A stretch of DNA of 64,000 nt, taken from the NCBI GenBank assembly GCA_951394045.1, contig OX595988.1:2061352-2125351 (forward strand), given 5' to 3'. The DNA comes from Nitzschia sp. DOCU1. Taxonomy: Eukaryota > Bacillariophyta > Bacillariophyceae > Bacillariales > Bacillariaceae. A program made the position numbers and the translations under genes. Shown piece after piece: positions 42,761 to 52,489 of the stretch (within the stretch, counting starts at the first letter, position 1; each line of letters starts with the position of its first letter). Below the pieces are notes generated by a model. The model was not told where the DNA came from and did no database searches. It worked only from the letters and a program-made list of their open reading frames with translations.

Positions 42761-45700
42761 TGGTAATGGGGGGGGAAAGGGCGGAAGAGGAGGGGAAAAA
42801 AAGAAAGGGAAAAGGAAAAAAAAGAAGGGAGACGTAAGGATTCCCCACACCGGATTCCCTGCGAAGAACACGTGGTCATGGCATGCACACTCCGTATGGA
42901 CCCGGCCTACGACATTCTCATATATATAGACTTTAATGTAGGATGGGGGCGCGACAGGGGACAACTTCTAAGCAAATTAGAACGTCAATAATTATTTCTT
43001 TCAATAAGACTGTCTTTATGGCGACGCCTGGCGGCAACGAAAAAGGGCGCGCAGGATTTTGAAAACATCACATGTCGGCGCACCTCCGCCGACAAAATGC
43101 AGAATTGGCAAACGACGATGAGTCTTGCGATCGGCAAGCGAGTCTTACTAAAAGGTAATGCATTATTTCAGCTATTAATATGGACTATCAAATTTTGCAT
43201 CGGACAGGACAGTTGTTGTCATGCGGTGGCTTGCCGCGAACAACTGCCCCATCTTGCTTTCGTTGCAGATACACAGAATATGCGGAACAAAAATACCGAG
43301 GGCCAACTTTGTAACAACAATTGTCGGGCCTCGGTCGCCAATGTGTCATCATGCCCATCGGTGGGAAATGAACGAACCACGATGGACATGGCACTACTAC
43401 TGCTTGTGCCAGTGGAATTTGCTGCTGGGGGGGAGCGGGCTGAATTTGCTGGGGTGGAGGGGGCTGTGGCAGTGCTTTTTGTGCGGCTTGTGATTCTTTT
43501 TCCTGTGGGGTCAAGCGAGAGGCAAGGAAGGAAGTGCAAGTCAAGCACTTGCAGCACTTGGTCACACGATCCTGACCAACTTTTGCATTTCGCTTGACTT
43601 GTGCTTCGAAATATTCCGACAAGAAGACCTCCCCATTATCTTCTTGGGGCACCCGGCAATCAACAAACATGCAGGTTTGGGCAAGGTTGTTCAAGTGGTG
43701 GAGCATGCTGTGATCAAGATAGCGAGGAAGATCTGCAAATTGAGCAGGTCCCTTTGGGGGATTGCCTTGGAGTTGCTGCTGGTTGAGCTGGTGTTTCCAT
43801 CGCTGCTTGACATTGTTGTCACATGTTCCAGCCATCGTTAGAACATCGGCTAGGCCACGATTCATGCCCGTATTGGCGTAGTGGGCACACTGCTCATGAA
43901 AGTTTTCAAGACCTGCTTCTGGCCGTACCGAACGCCACTTGGAGAGTTGGTGTGTACTACGAGGTCCAGGTGGGATCTCCTGGTAGTAGGACACACCCGG
44001 GGTGTCCCCAACGAACTGGGCCTTGTTTGTTAGTTGCTCAGTTGCAACCTTGACTGTGTTTCTTGTGAAGACTGGTCGATCCAAGTCATCACAAGAATCA
44101 CGATACTCAACAATCCACCGAGCTAGGCGGTCACTGATGATACCCCCAGGGAGTATGTTTTTGCGCAGATATTGAGAGCATCGCTCCTTCCATCGCTTCG
44201 AATGGCGTAGCTCTCGCACTTCATCGTCAGTGTACTTCTTACCATCCTTGGCAAAAGTACCTTTCTTGAGTGAATGACGCAAGGCCAATTCATCCGCATG
44301 TTCGTAGGAATAGATAGCATCCTTCAGTGCCACGAGGCACTTCCAATAGACTCCACTCTTGGAATCAAGGGTGTCGACAATCCGGTGCAGAAAGTGATAG
44401 AGACCAAGTTTGAATGCGATGTTGCCAAATATCCGGCGCCAGAACGTGTCATTGTGCGGGCACGTGTCCGTATAGATTTCGCTTGGCGAGAAAGCTGAGC
44501 GTTTCTGACAGCTTTCAAGCACAAGGTGCGAGATCTGGTCCACTCCAGTGGAGGGCACGATAGCAAGAAACACGATCTCCTTAGTGGATCCTTTGCACGC
44601 TGTGAACAGTGCCTTCGCACCAGGCAGGTTGAAATTCTTCACAGTGGCAAAAGTGTGGTCAAAGGCTATAGTTTCGCCTTTCTCTAAAATAACGCTCTGT
44701 AGTTCCCTCTTGTAGCGATTGTAGTGTGAATAGCCGTATGGCGTCAAAGGACTTCGTTGGGCATCTTCGTAATACTGCCGAATAGAACTCCCACTTGGCG
44801 GCAGCACCAAGCCATGAAAGTCCTCAAATGTGAGGAAAGGGGCTTTTGGCGACCTACACAAATAGGTATGTGCCGATCTGGTGAAATGCTTCCCCATATT
44901 AGTGTACAGGGTTTCACTCACCATTTTCCCATTTGCGTAAGTCTTCATGAGGGCTTCCAAGTGGTCGGTCAAATCGTCATTGAACTGGAATGAATGGCTA
45001 CTTGATGCATAAATTGGACTCACTGGGTAGCTTGAAGCTACATCAGGGTCTAGCATGGCGAGCAGACGACCATCATTTCCAGGGTAGCGCGTCTGGCATG
45101 TGGGGCATTGATACATCATAATGATGCACCACATAGGGCGTCCAGTAGTAAATACTGGGTAGAGTAGCCGGTTCTTGGAAAAGTTTGTCCTATCATGGCA
45201 TAGACTGACATCAATACCACTAGTTAACTTGCAGTGATAGCATGGCAATTTCGCCTTAGGGTACGCTATCTTCCAGTCAACAAGTAGAATTGACGTGCCC
45301 TCTAGTGCATGGTAGTAAGGGCTTGGTGGTTCGGTCGTCTCCACTTCCTTTGGAAATTTAAATTCCAAGGAACCTGGCTGGAAGAACTGGCGGTAGTTAG
45401 CCACAGCCTCTAGTGTCTTGAGAGTCTCAGGGATTTCGGCACTAGTGTCGGCTGGCTTCTTGTGCTCGACAAGCGAGCAAATGTAGTCGACGACTAGGCC
45501 TACAGCTTCAGGGTACTTCTTGTTTGAAATCCAACTATAGTCCACACCACTCTTGAATTTACTAATTCTGAGATCAACTTCCTGACGAAGGTTGGTGGCA
45601 TTGGCAAGACTTTTTCTCGCCGGACGCAACAATTCCGAACTGGACGACCCAATCATCTTTCGGCTAGTTTCTCGCCTTGCAAAGAAATTTGTGACTGCAG

Positions 45701-46418
45701 GGACTGTAGAAGGAGGAGCTACCAATGGGGTGCGATTCAGCAGCAAATTGCGAGCTGCTTCTCGCTCCACAAATACTGTCTGCTCCGAAAGTCCCTTCGT
45801 CCTGCGATTCTTCGAGCAGAGCCTGTGGTGTGGCCGTTTTGGAATGCGAAGTTTTTGCTTTGAATCAGGGCGCACATTGAAAGCCTTCGTCTTGCAAATC
45901 ACACAGTGCAGCACCGGATCAAACGCCAATCCACCATCAATTGCGTATTGCCGCCTGTGTTTTGCTTTGAACCGCGATGCTTTTTTTCTCGCCTTGGCAT
46001 TTGCACCGATTCGGTTCTGCGATTGAATGCCCATCGTTGCTGCCTCAGTTACTACTGTGTTGTTGACAGCAGTAGCAGTAGTAACACCATTTCCTGAAAG
46101 AAGAAGCCGTGGTGGCCTCAGGTAAGGGTTGATGATGCATCTTGTTGAAGTAGTAGCCGCTGTCATCATCTCGTTCATTATGGAATCTCAATCGAAGTGA
46201 CAGTATTAATGGGAAATGGGTGCGTTTGTTTTCATCGTCGGCACCCTTTTGTGGAGGGAAAAGCATGCCTTGCTCGACTTTGAATCTATGTATGAATTTA
46301 ATTGTGTCGTGTTGATATTTGAACATCTTCCAATATGGCGCGAGGACACTATTAAGACAGCGTTAATACAAAATGATTGGCTAGAACTTCTGCCTGAATA
46401 ATTTACATCCCTCTACGA
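42761..46418. mobile_element. DDE transposable element, tandem copy 1
   Basis: This is the first of two head-to-tail copies spaced exactly 3657 bp. It starts TGGTAATGGGGGGGG and has a purine-only tract of about 70 bp (G/A, 42768-42833). A small hairpin, GTCGGCG...CGCCGAC, lies near 43076. The single large ORF is on the minus strand. Terminal inverted repeats are at best weak (TGGTAATG against TAGAGGGATG). Confidence 0.65.
43188..46178 (-). CDS. Zinc-ribbon and RNase H-like (DDE) transposase, copy 1
   Basis: This 996-aa intact ORF has ATG at 46176-46178. The N-terminal third is basic, with CVICKTKAFNV and a later zinc-ribbon-like region (CYHCKLTSG...YQCPTCQTRYPG). An RNase H-like core follows: ETIAFDHTF (first Asp), KALFTACKGSTKEIVFLAIV and EIYTDTCPHND (second Asp). 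The third acidic residue cannot be fixed by eye. The tail has a Gln/Pro-rich stretch between two Cys clusters (KCCKCLTCTSF and a Cys/His cluster ending PPHDNNCPVRC). It resembles the large eukaryotic DDE proteins that carry a zinc-ribbon domain before the catalytic core. Exact superfamily is unassigned. The identical copy at 46845-49835 suggests recent activity. Confidence 0.7.
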   Translation of the reverse strand: MNEMMTAATTSTRCIINPYLRPPRLLLSGNGVTTATAVNNTVVTEAATMGIQSQNRIGANAKARKKASRFKAKHRRQYAIDGGLAFDPVLHCVICKTKAFNVRPDSKQKLRIPKRPHHRLCSKNRRTKGLSEQTVFVEREAARNLLLNRTPLVAPPSTVPAVTNFFARRETSRKMIGSSSSELLRPARKSLANATNLRQEVDLRISKFKSGVDYSWISNKKYPEAVGLVVDYICSLVEHKKPADTSAEIPETLKTLEAVANYRQFFQPGSLEFKFPKEVETTEPPSPYYHALEGTSILLVDWKIAYPKAKLPCYHCKLTSGIDVSLCHDRTNFSKNRLLYPVFTTGRPMWCIIMMYQCPTCQTRYPGNDGRLLAMLDPDVASSYPVSPIYASSSHSFQFNDDLTDHLEALMKTYANGKMVSETLYTNMGKHFTRSAHTYLCRSPKAPFLTFEDFHGLVLPPSGSSIRQYYEDAQRSPLTPYGYSHYNRYKRELQSVILEKGETIAFDHTFATVKNFNLPGAKALFTACKGSTKEIVFLAIVPSTGVDQISHLVLESCQKRSAFSPSEIYTDTCPHNDTFWRRIFGNIAFKLGLYHFLHRIVDTLDSKSGVYWKCLVALKDAIYSYEHADELALRHSLKKGTFAKDGKKYTDDEVRELRHSKRWKERCSQYLRKNILPGGIISDRLARWIVEYRDSCDDLDRPVFTRNTVKVATEQLTNKAQFVGDTPGVSYYQEIPPGPRSTHQLSKWRSVRPEAGLENFHEQCAHYANTGMNRGLADVLTMAGTCDNNVKQRWKHQLNQQQLQGNPPKGPAQFADLPRYLDHSMLHHLNNLAQTCMFVDCRVPQEDNGEVFLSEYFEAQVKRNAKVGQDRVTKCCKCLTCTSFLASRLTPQEKESQAAQKALPQPPPPQQIQPAPPQQQIPLAQAVVVPCPSWFVHFPPMGMMTHWRPRPDNCCYKVGPRYFCSAYSVYLQRKQDGAVVRGKPPHDNNCPVRCKI

Positions 46419-49400
46419 GGTAATGGGGGGGGAAAGGGCGGAAGAGGAGGGGAAAAAAAGAAAGGGAAAAGGAAAAAAAAGAAGGGAGACGTAAGGATTC
46501 CCCACACCGGATTCCCTGCGAAGAACACGTGGTCATGGCATGCACACTCCGTATGGACCCGGCCTACGACATTCTCATATATATAGACTTTAATGTAGGA
46601 TGGGGGCGCGACAGGGGACAACTTCTAAGCAAATTAGAACGTCAATAATTATTTCTTTCAATAAGACTGTCTTTATGGCGACGCCTGGCGGCAACGAAAA
46701 AGGGCGCGCAGGATTTTGAAAACATCACATGTCGGCGCACCTCCGCCGACAAAATGCAGAATTGGCAAACGACGATGAGTCTTGCGATCGGCAAGCGAGT
46801 CTTACTAAAAGGTAATGCATTATTTCAGCTATTAATATGGACTATCAAATTTTGCATCGGACAGGACAGTTGTTGTCATGCGGTGGCTTGCCGCGAACAA
46901 CTGCCCCATCTTGCTTTCGTTGCAGATACACAGAATATGCGGAACAAAAATACCGAGGGCCAACTTTGTAACAACAATTGTCGGGCCTCGGTCGCCAATG
47001 TGTCATCATGCCCATCGGTGGGAAATGAACGAACCACGATGGACATGGCACTACTACTGCTTGTGCCAGTGGAATTTGCTGCTGGGGGGGAGCGGGCTGA
47101 ATTTGCTGGGGTGGAGGGGGCTGTGGCAGTGCTTTTTGTGCGGCTTGTGATTCTTTTTCCTGTGGGGTCAAGCGAGAGGCAAGGAAGGAAGTGCAAGTCA
47201 AGCACTTGCAGCACTTGGTCACACGATCCTGACCAACTTTTGCATTTCGCTTGACTTGTGCTTCGAAATATTCCGACAAGAAGACCTCCCCATTATCTTC
47301 TTGGGGCACCCGGCAATCAACAAACATGCAGGTTTGGGCAAGGTTGTTCAAGTGGTGGAGCATGCTGTGATCAAGATAGCGAGGAAGATCTGCAAATTGA
47401 GCAGGTCCCTTTGGGGGATTGCCTTGGAGTTGCTGCTGGTTGAGCTGGTGTTTCCATCGCTGCTTGACATTGTTGTCACATGTTCCAGCCATCGTTAGAA
47501 CATCGGCTAGGCCACGATTCATGCCCGTATTGGCGTAGTGGGCACACTGCTCATGAAAGTTTTCAAGACCTGCTTCTGGCCGTACCGAACGCCACTTGGA
47601 GAGTTGGTGTGTACTACGAGGTCCAGGTGGGATCTCCTGGTAGTAGGACACACCCGGGGTGTCCCCAACGAACTGGGCCTTGTTTGTTAGTTGCTCAGTT
47701 GCAACCTTGACTGTGTTTCTTGTGAAGACTGGTCGATCCAAGTCATCACAAGAATCACGATACTCAACAATCCACCGAGCTAGGCGGTCACTGATGATAC
47801 CCCCAGGGAGTATGTTTTTGCGCAGATATTGAGAGCATCGCTCCTTCCATCGCTTCGAATGGCGTAGCTCTCGCACTTCATCGTCAGTGTACTTCTTACC
47901 ATCCTTGGCAAAAGTACCTTTCTTGAGTGAATGACGCAAGGCCAATTCATCCGCATGTTCGTAGGAATAGATAGCATCCTTCAGTGCCACGAGGCACTTC
48001 CAATAGACTCCACTCTTGGAATCAAGGGTGTCGACAATCCGGTGCAGAAAGTGATAGAGACCAAGTTTGAATGCGATGTTGCCAAATATCCGGCGCCAGA
48101 ACGTGTCATTGTGCGGGCACGTGTCCGTATAGATTTCGCTTGGCGAGAAAGCTGAGCGTTTCTGACAGCTTTCAAGCACAAGGTGCGAGATCTGGTCCAC
48201 TCCAGTGGAGGGCACGATAGCAAGAAACACGATCTCCTTAGTGGATCCTTTGCACGCTGTGAACAGTGCCTTCGCACCAGGCAGGTTGAAATTCTTCACA
48301 GTGGCAAAAGTGTGGTCAAAGGCTATAGTTTCGCCTTTCTCTAAAATAACGCTCTGTAGTTCCCTCTTGTAGCGATTGTAGTGTGAATAGCCGTATGGCG
48401 TCAAAGGACTTCGTTGGGCATCTTCGTAATACTGCCGAATAGAACTCCCACTTGGCGGCAGCACCAAGCCATGAAAGTCCTCAAATGTGAGGAAAGGGGC
48501 TTTTGGCGACCTACACAAATAGGTATGTGCCGATCTGGTGAAATGCTTCCCCATATTAGTGTACAGGGTTTCACTCACCATTTTCCCATTTGCGTAAGTC
48601 TTCATGAGGGCTTCCAAGTGGTCGGTCAAATCGTCATTGAACTGGAATGAATGGCTACTTGATGCATAAATTGGACTCACTGGGTAGCTTGAAGCTACAT
48701 CAGGGTCTAGCATGGCGAGCAGACGACCATCATTTCCAGGGTAGCGCGTCTGGCATGTGGGGCATTGATACATCATAATGATGCACCACATAGGGCGTCC
48801 AGTAGTAAATACTGGGTAGAGTAGCCGGTTCTTGGAAAAGTTTGTCCTATCATGGCATAGACTGACATCAATACCACTAGTTAACTTGCAGTGATAGCAT
48901 GGCAATTTCGCCTTAGGGTACGCTATCTTCCAGTCAACAAGTAGAATTGACGTGCCCTCTAGTGCATGGTAGTAAGGGCTTGGTGGTTCGGTCGTCTCCA
49001 CTTCCTTTGGAAATTTAAATTCCAAGGAACCTGGCTGGAAGAACTGGCGGTAGTTAGCCACAGCCTCTAGTGTCTTGAGAGTCTCAGGGATTTCGGCACT
49101 AGTGTCGGCTGGCTTCTTGTGCTCGACAAGCGAGCAAATGTAGTCGACGACTAGGCCTACAGCTTCAGGGTACTTCTTGTTTGAAATCCAACTATAGTCC
49201 ACACCACTCTTGAATTTACTAATTCTGAGATCAACTTCCTGACGAAGGTTGGTGGCATTGGCAAGACTTTTTCTCGCCGGACGCAACAATTCCGAACTGG
49301 ACGACCCAATCATCTTTCGGCTAGTTTCTCGCCTTGCAAAGAAATTTGTGACTGCAGGGACTGTAGAAGGAGGAGCTACCAATGGGGTGCGATTCAGCAG

Positions 49401-50072
49401 CAAATTGCGAGCTGCTTCTCGCTCCACAAATACTGTCTGCTCCGAAAGTCCCTTCGTCCTGCGATTCTTCGAGCAGAGCCTGTGGTGTGGCCGTTTTGGA
49501 ATGCGAAGTTTTTGCTTTGAATCAGGGCGCACATTGAAAGCCTTCGTCTTGCAAATCACACAGTGCAGCACCGGATCAAACGCCAATCCACCATCAATTG
49601 CGTATTGCCGCCTGTGTTTTGCTTTGAACCGCGATGCTTTTTTTCTCGCCTTGGCATTTGCACCGATTCGGTTCTGCGATTGAATGCCCATCGTTGCTGC
49701 CTCAGTTACTACTGTGTTGTTGACAGCAGTAGCAGTAGTAACACCATTTCCTGAAAGAAGAAGCCGTGGTGGCCTCAGGTAAGGGTTGATGATGCATCTT
49801 GTTGAAGTAGTAGCCGCTGTCATCATCTCGTTCATTATGGAATCTCAATCGAAGTGACAGTATTAATGGGAAATGGGTGCGTTTGTTTTCATCGTCGGCA
49901 CCCTTTTGTGGAGGGAAAAGCATGCCTTGCTCGACTTTGAATCTATGTATGAATTTAATTGTGTCGTGTTGATATTTGAACATCTTCCAATATGGCGCGA
50001 GGACACTATTAAGACAGCGTTAATACAAAATGATTGGCTAGAACTTCTGCCTGAATAATTTACATCCCTCTA
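46419..50072. mobile_element. DDE transposable element, tandem copy 2
   Basis: This copy is nearly identical to 42761-46418 and in the same orientation. The junction reads ATCCCTCTACGAGGTAATGG, without a full separate target site. The copy ends ACATCCCTCTA, followed by CGAAG. Confidence 0.65.
46845..49835 (-). CDS. Zinc-ribbon and RNase H-like (DDE) transposase, copy 2
   Basis: This 996-aa ORF is identical at the protein level to the one at 43188-46178, with the same AFDHTF and YTDTCPHND motifs and the same terminal Cys clusters. No disabling change is visible. Identity across the whole 3.66-kb unit means either a very recent tandem duplication or an assembly duplication. Confidence 0.7.
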   Translation of the reverse strand: MNEMMTAATTSTRCIINPYLRPPRLLLSGNGVTTATAVNNTVVTEAATMGIQSQNRIGANAKARKKASRFKAKHRRQYAIDGGLAFDPVLHCVICKTKAFNVRPDSKQKLRIPKRPHHRLCSKNRRTKGLSEQTVFVEREAARNLLLNRTPLVAPPSTVPAVTNFFARRETSRKMIGSSSSELLRPARKSLANATNLRQEVDLRISKFKSGVDYSWISNKKYPEAVGLVVDYICSLVEHKKPADTSAEIPETLKTLEAVANYRQFFQPGSLEFKFPKEVETTEPPSPYYHALEGTSILLVDWKIAYPKAKLPCYHCKLTSGIDVSLCHDRTNFSKNRLLYPVFTTGRPMWCIIMMYQCPTCQTRYPGNDGRLLAMLDPDVASSYPVSPIYASSSHSFQFNDDLTDHLEALMKTYANGKMVSETLYTNMGKHFTRSAHTYLCRSPKAPFLTFEDFHGLVLPPSGSSIRQYYEDAQRSPLTPYGYSHYNRYKRELQSVILEKGETIAFDHTFATVKNFNLPGAKALFTACKGSTKEIVFLAIVPSTGVDQISHLVLESCQKRSAFSPSEIYTDTCPHNDTFWRRIFGNIAFKLGLYHFLHRIVDTLDSKSGVYWKCLVALKDAIYSYEHADELALRHSLKKGTFAKDGKKYTDDEVRELRHSKRWKERCSQYLRKNILPGGIISDRLARWIVEYRDSCDDLDRPVFTRNTVKVATEQLTNKAQFVGDTPGVSYYQEIPPGPRSTHQLSKWRSVRPEAGLENFHEQCAHYANTGMNRGLADVLTMAGTCDNNVKQRWKHQLNQQQLQGNPPKGPAQFADLPRYLDHSMLHHLNNLAQTCMFVDCRVPQEDNGEVFLSEYFEAQVKRNAKVGQDRVTKCCKCLTCTSFLASRLTPQEKESQAAQKALPQPPPPQQIQPAPPQQQIPLAQAVVVPCPSWFVHFPPMGMMTHWRPRPDNCCYKVGPRYFCSAYSVYLQRKQDGAVVRGKPPHDNNCPVRCKI

Positions 50073-50077
50073 CGAAG
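50073..50077. repeat. CGAAG, possible target duplication, right
   Basis: This pairs with 42756-42760. Confidence 0.35.
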
Positions 50078-50165
50078 TTCAGACGACTGACTTTGACTTT
50101 GATGACGTCGACACGAGGTCAATTTTCGACATGCGCGCGGGGTCGGGGGTCATCAGGTCAGAGTA

Positions 50166-50367
50166 CGACGCGCTCCACTTCGTTCCACGCGTCACTCCGG
50201 AACGCGCTCCTTCGACGTTCGTCTTCGCGCGACTGCGTGAGAACTAGGGATTGTAAGTCTTGATCGAATAGTAAAATAGATCAAGGACAAGAACAACAAA
50301 TAGTGGCAGAATCAGAGGTCTAAAAGCCCTTTGATTCAAGCTCCTCTTGATACGAGGAGCCTGATCC
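50166..50367. repeat. Split direct repeat B2 (202 bp)
   Basis: This repeat is identical to 50703-50904 except for one visible C/T difference (TTCCACGCG against TTCCATGCG). Both contain the short hairpin CTCCTCTTGATACGAGGAG near one end. Confidence 0.75.
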
Positions 50368-50702
50368 CCAGGTGTGGGCGGGCGGGAAATTAGAAAAAGC
50401 TACGTCCGGATGGAGCAGCCCCAATTACTTGCAATTGTGAGCTGCTCCATCCCTTCTAGAAAAGAGCAATCGTGCTCAAACCTCTCCGCTTGCAACGGCC
50501 AAGACGACCGTTTCCGACGTAGAAACTTCCCCTTTACTCTTTGCTCGATTGCCCCATCGTTTGCAAATCGTTTGAGCACAGAGAGGGGAGAGGATTTTTC
50601 CGAAACGGCTCGACCGGCGTGGTTGTGCGTGCCGGCGCTCCAAGGTTTGGAAGGGATGGAGGGCAGGCGGAGCCTCCCCTCTCCATACACTGCGTTCCGA
50701 CG
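50368..50702. repeat. A2 segment between the two direct repeats
   Basis: This 335-bp unique spacer is predicted to match an A1 segment at the missing 5' end of the retrotransposon. It has no coding frame of note and contains CGGAGCCTCCCCTCTCC-like GC-rich sequence. Confidence 0.45.
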
Positions 50703-50904
50703 CGACGCGCTCCACTTCGTTCCATGCGTCACTCCGGAACGCGCTCCTTCGACGTTCGTCTTCGCGCGACTGCGTGAGAACTAGGGATTGTAAGTCTTGA
50801 TCGAATAGTAAAATAGATCAAGGACAAGAACAACAAATAGTGGCAGAATCAGAGGTCTAAAAGCCCTTTGATTCAAGCTCCTCTTGATACGAGGAGCCTG
50901 ATCC
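50703..50904. repeat. Split direct repeat B1 (202 bp)
   Basis: This is the copy nearer the recombinase gene, beginning 54 bp after its stop codon (minus-strand order). See 50166-50367. Confidence 0.75.
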
Positions 50905-50957
50905 ACCACATGACTTGAATGGAAGGTCCGAGGGTTGTTCTTGGTGGCTTCAATCTT

Positions 50958-52187
50958 CTAGAAATCCAGGCAGTGTGGGACTTCTGGAAGAGGGGCGACG
51001 GCTCCCCCAACCATAGAAGAAGAGCGAAGAGACGGCGAGTCACCATGAGAACCCCAGGACGGCACATGAAAGAAATGGTTAACGGAGACCATTTTCGAAG
51101 AAACTGATTGTGTGAACTGAAGCACCTGAGCTCGCAAGTAGGCCATGAACGCATCGGATTCCCAACGTCCGATCAGCATAATAGTATGCACTGGAACACT
51201 AGCCAAATGCATGGCCATCGCGGCGCCAGAACGGATTGAATGTGTCCCAACGTCTTCGGGACCAAAGCCGAGACTGGCTCGCCCGAGAGCTGCGACGGAA
51301 TGCCGGATGACGCCGATCAAATCTTCAGCAGAGAGGGTAGCCAGTTTCCCGGAGGCTGCGACGGCATAGGAACACACCAAAGTGTCCTCAGTGGCTCCAG
51401 GGAGCCCACGGACGCGAGAAACAACATCAGCCCACCGCTTCACGGGGCAAAGGACCTCGTCATTGGTCCTATACATCGTCACTACCCCATGTCGACGATC
51501 GGTTTTCGACCACCGGAAGCAGACTGATACGGCGTCAGCGGCGTGAAGATTGGGGTTGTCATGTAGGAGTTCAACCGAATTGGAGAAGAACTTTACATCT
51601 CCGAGCCTCAAAGGATCGGTCCGTCGCTCTCCTTGGACCTTCAGGTACTCACAGGAGCGCATCACATGGAAGAATGCGCATATTGCTAACAGCGCGAGGA
51701 AAGAGGACTTGGGACAGGGGCTCGAAGCATACATGTGCCTCAAGACTGTTGGAGTGATCGCTTTTTGGCCGGTCGTCGGTTCGTCCGAATTCGCGTATCC
51801 CCTGTACTGTTTGCGTAAAATCTCTGAAGTCCTTCCGGCGGCGTCAAGTCTGGGATCTGGACGTCCGGTCGCCAAGAAGGCCTGTGCCACTTTGCTGACA
51901 TAGCGCTCGGTGGTGGCTGCCATAAGTGGGGTAGAACTGTCTCTACCGTTGGTGTAGAGTCCTTCCCTGATTGCTTGGGCAAAGGCGCATAAGATTCGGA
52001 TTCTTGCTGGAGGACTGAGTCTGTCCATGTAAAGGTCTTCGCCGAGGTCAACCCCGGCACAGAAATCTTTCCAGCGCTCGAGAGCGCGATCTTTGACCGC
52101 GTGGGTGCTTTCGACGACTGCGGCATCCCTTTCCTGATCGGCAGCATTGAGTAGGCCCAAGAGGCAATCTTTTCCGGTACGGGACAT
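50958..52187 (-). CDS. Tyrosine recombinase of the retrotransposon
   Basis: A frame from ATG at 52185-52187 (open further upstream without ATG) encodes about 409 aa with the tyrosine recombinase pattern. The first Arg lies in FHVMRSCEYL, the H-x-x-R box in GTHSIRSGAAMA, and the Trp and nucleophile region in IGRWESDAFMAYLRAQV. The N-terminal half is helical, like the core-binding domain of phage-type integrases. In DIRS-like elements this enzyme inserts a circular DNA copy without duplicating the target. The frame overlaps the end of the RNase H frame by a one-base shift, so it is either normal ORF overlap or a decay frameshift. The ORF itself is intact. Confidence 0.8.
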   Translation of the reverse strand: MSRTGKDCLLGLLNAADQERDAAVVESTHAVKDRALERWKDFCAGVDLGEDLYMDRLSPPARIRILCAFAQAIREGLYTNGRDSSTPLMAATTERYVSKVAQAFLATGRPDPRLDAAGRTSEILRKQYRGYANSDEPTTGQKAITPTVLRHMYASSPCPKSSFLALLAICAFFHVMRSCEYLKVQGERRTDPLRLGDVKFFSNSVELLHDNPNLHAADAVSVCFRWSKTDRRHGVVTMYRTNDEVLCPVKRWADVVSRVRGLPGATEDTLVCSYAVAASGKLATLSAEDLIGVIRHSVAALGRASLGFGPEDVGTHSIRSGAAMAMHLASVPVHTIMLIGRWESDAFMAYLRAQVLQFTQSVSSKMVSVNHFFHVPSWGSHGDSPSLRSSSMVGGAVAPLPEVPHCLDF

Positions 52188-52488
52188 AAATGAAAGTTCG
52201 GCGGAAGCTGCTTGGGACAAGCGAAACGCAAGAGAGAATCAAGGTCAGATAGTGATAAATATTGGTCGCGAGAAAGAGAATCGGCGACGTCATTCGCCTC
52301 TCCTGGGAACCACTGGGAGTAGAGGCACAAGTCGTTCTCGATGATATACTCAGCAATCCACCGCGCGACTGCGAGCTTTTCGGGGTCGGATACCACGTCA
52401 TTGACAAAGTCGGCGGCAACTTCTTTCGTGCGGTGCAACCACCCCTCGGCATTAGTTGCGTCCGTCTGAGCTAACAAGCAGGTCTCAC
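52130..52488 (-). pseudogene. RNase H domain, 3' end of reverse transcriptase
   Basis: The frame reads CLLAQTDATNAEGWLHRT, then ARWIAEYIIENDLCLYSQWFPGEANDVADSLSRD, the typical RNase H end of DIRS-type polymerases (TDN.SA.GW ... SQW.PG..N..AD.LSR). It continues to PVPEKIASWAYSML before drifting out of frame into the recombinase. Upstream of CETCLL the sequence changes character and meets a stop at about 52493. The reverse transcriptase proper is therefore cut off at the edge of the large element. Confidence 0.75.
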
Positions 52489-52489
52489 A

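Larger units (their letters stand above)
50166..52488 (-). mobile_element. DIRS/Ngaro-like tyrosine-recombinase retrotransposon, 3' part
   Basis: On the minus strand the order is: end of an RNase H domain, tyrosine recombinase ORF, 202-bp repeat (50904-50703), 335-bp spacer (50702-50368), second 202-bp repeat (50367-50166). This matches the ORF-B1-A2-B2 end of Ngaro/PAT-type elements with split direct repeats. The 5' part (A1, gag-like and reverse transcriptase) is missing. The sequence stops abruptly at about 52488, where the large element begins. Confidence 0.7.

Noticed and set aside
43097..43597. 166-codon plus-strand frame, duplicated at 46754-47254
   Set aside because: It mirrors the C-terminal Gln/Pro-rich part of the DDE transposase. 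Its duplication only reflects the tandem element.
42751..50077. Strong terminal inverted repeats on the DDE element
   Set aside because: The two ends share only a loose match (TGGTAATG against TAGAGGGATG), not enough to call true inverted repeats.
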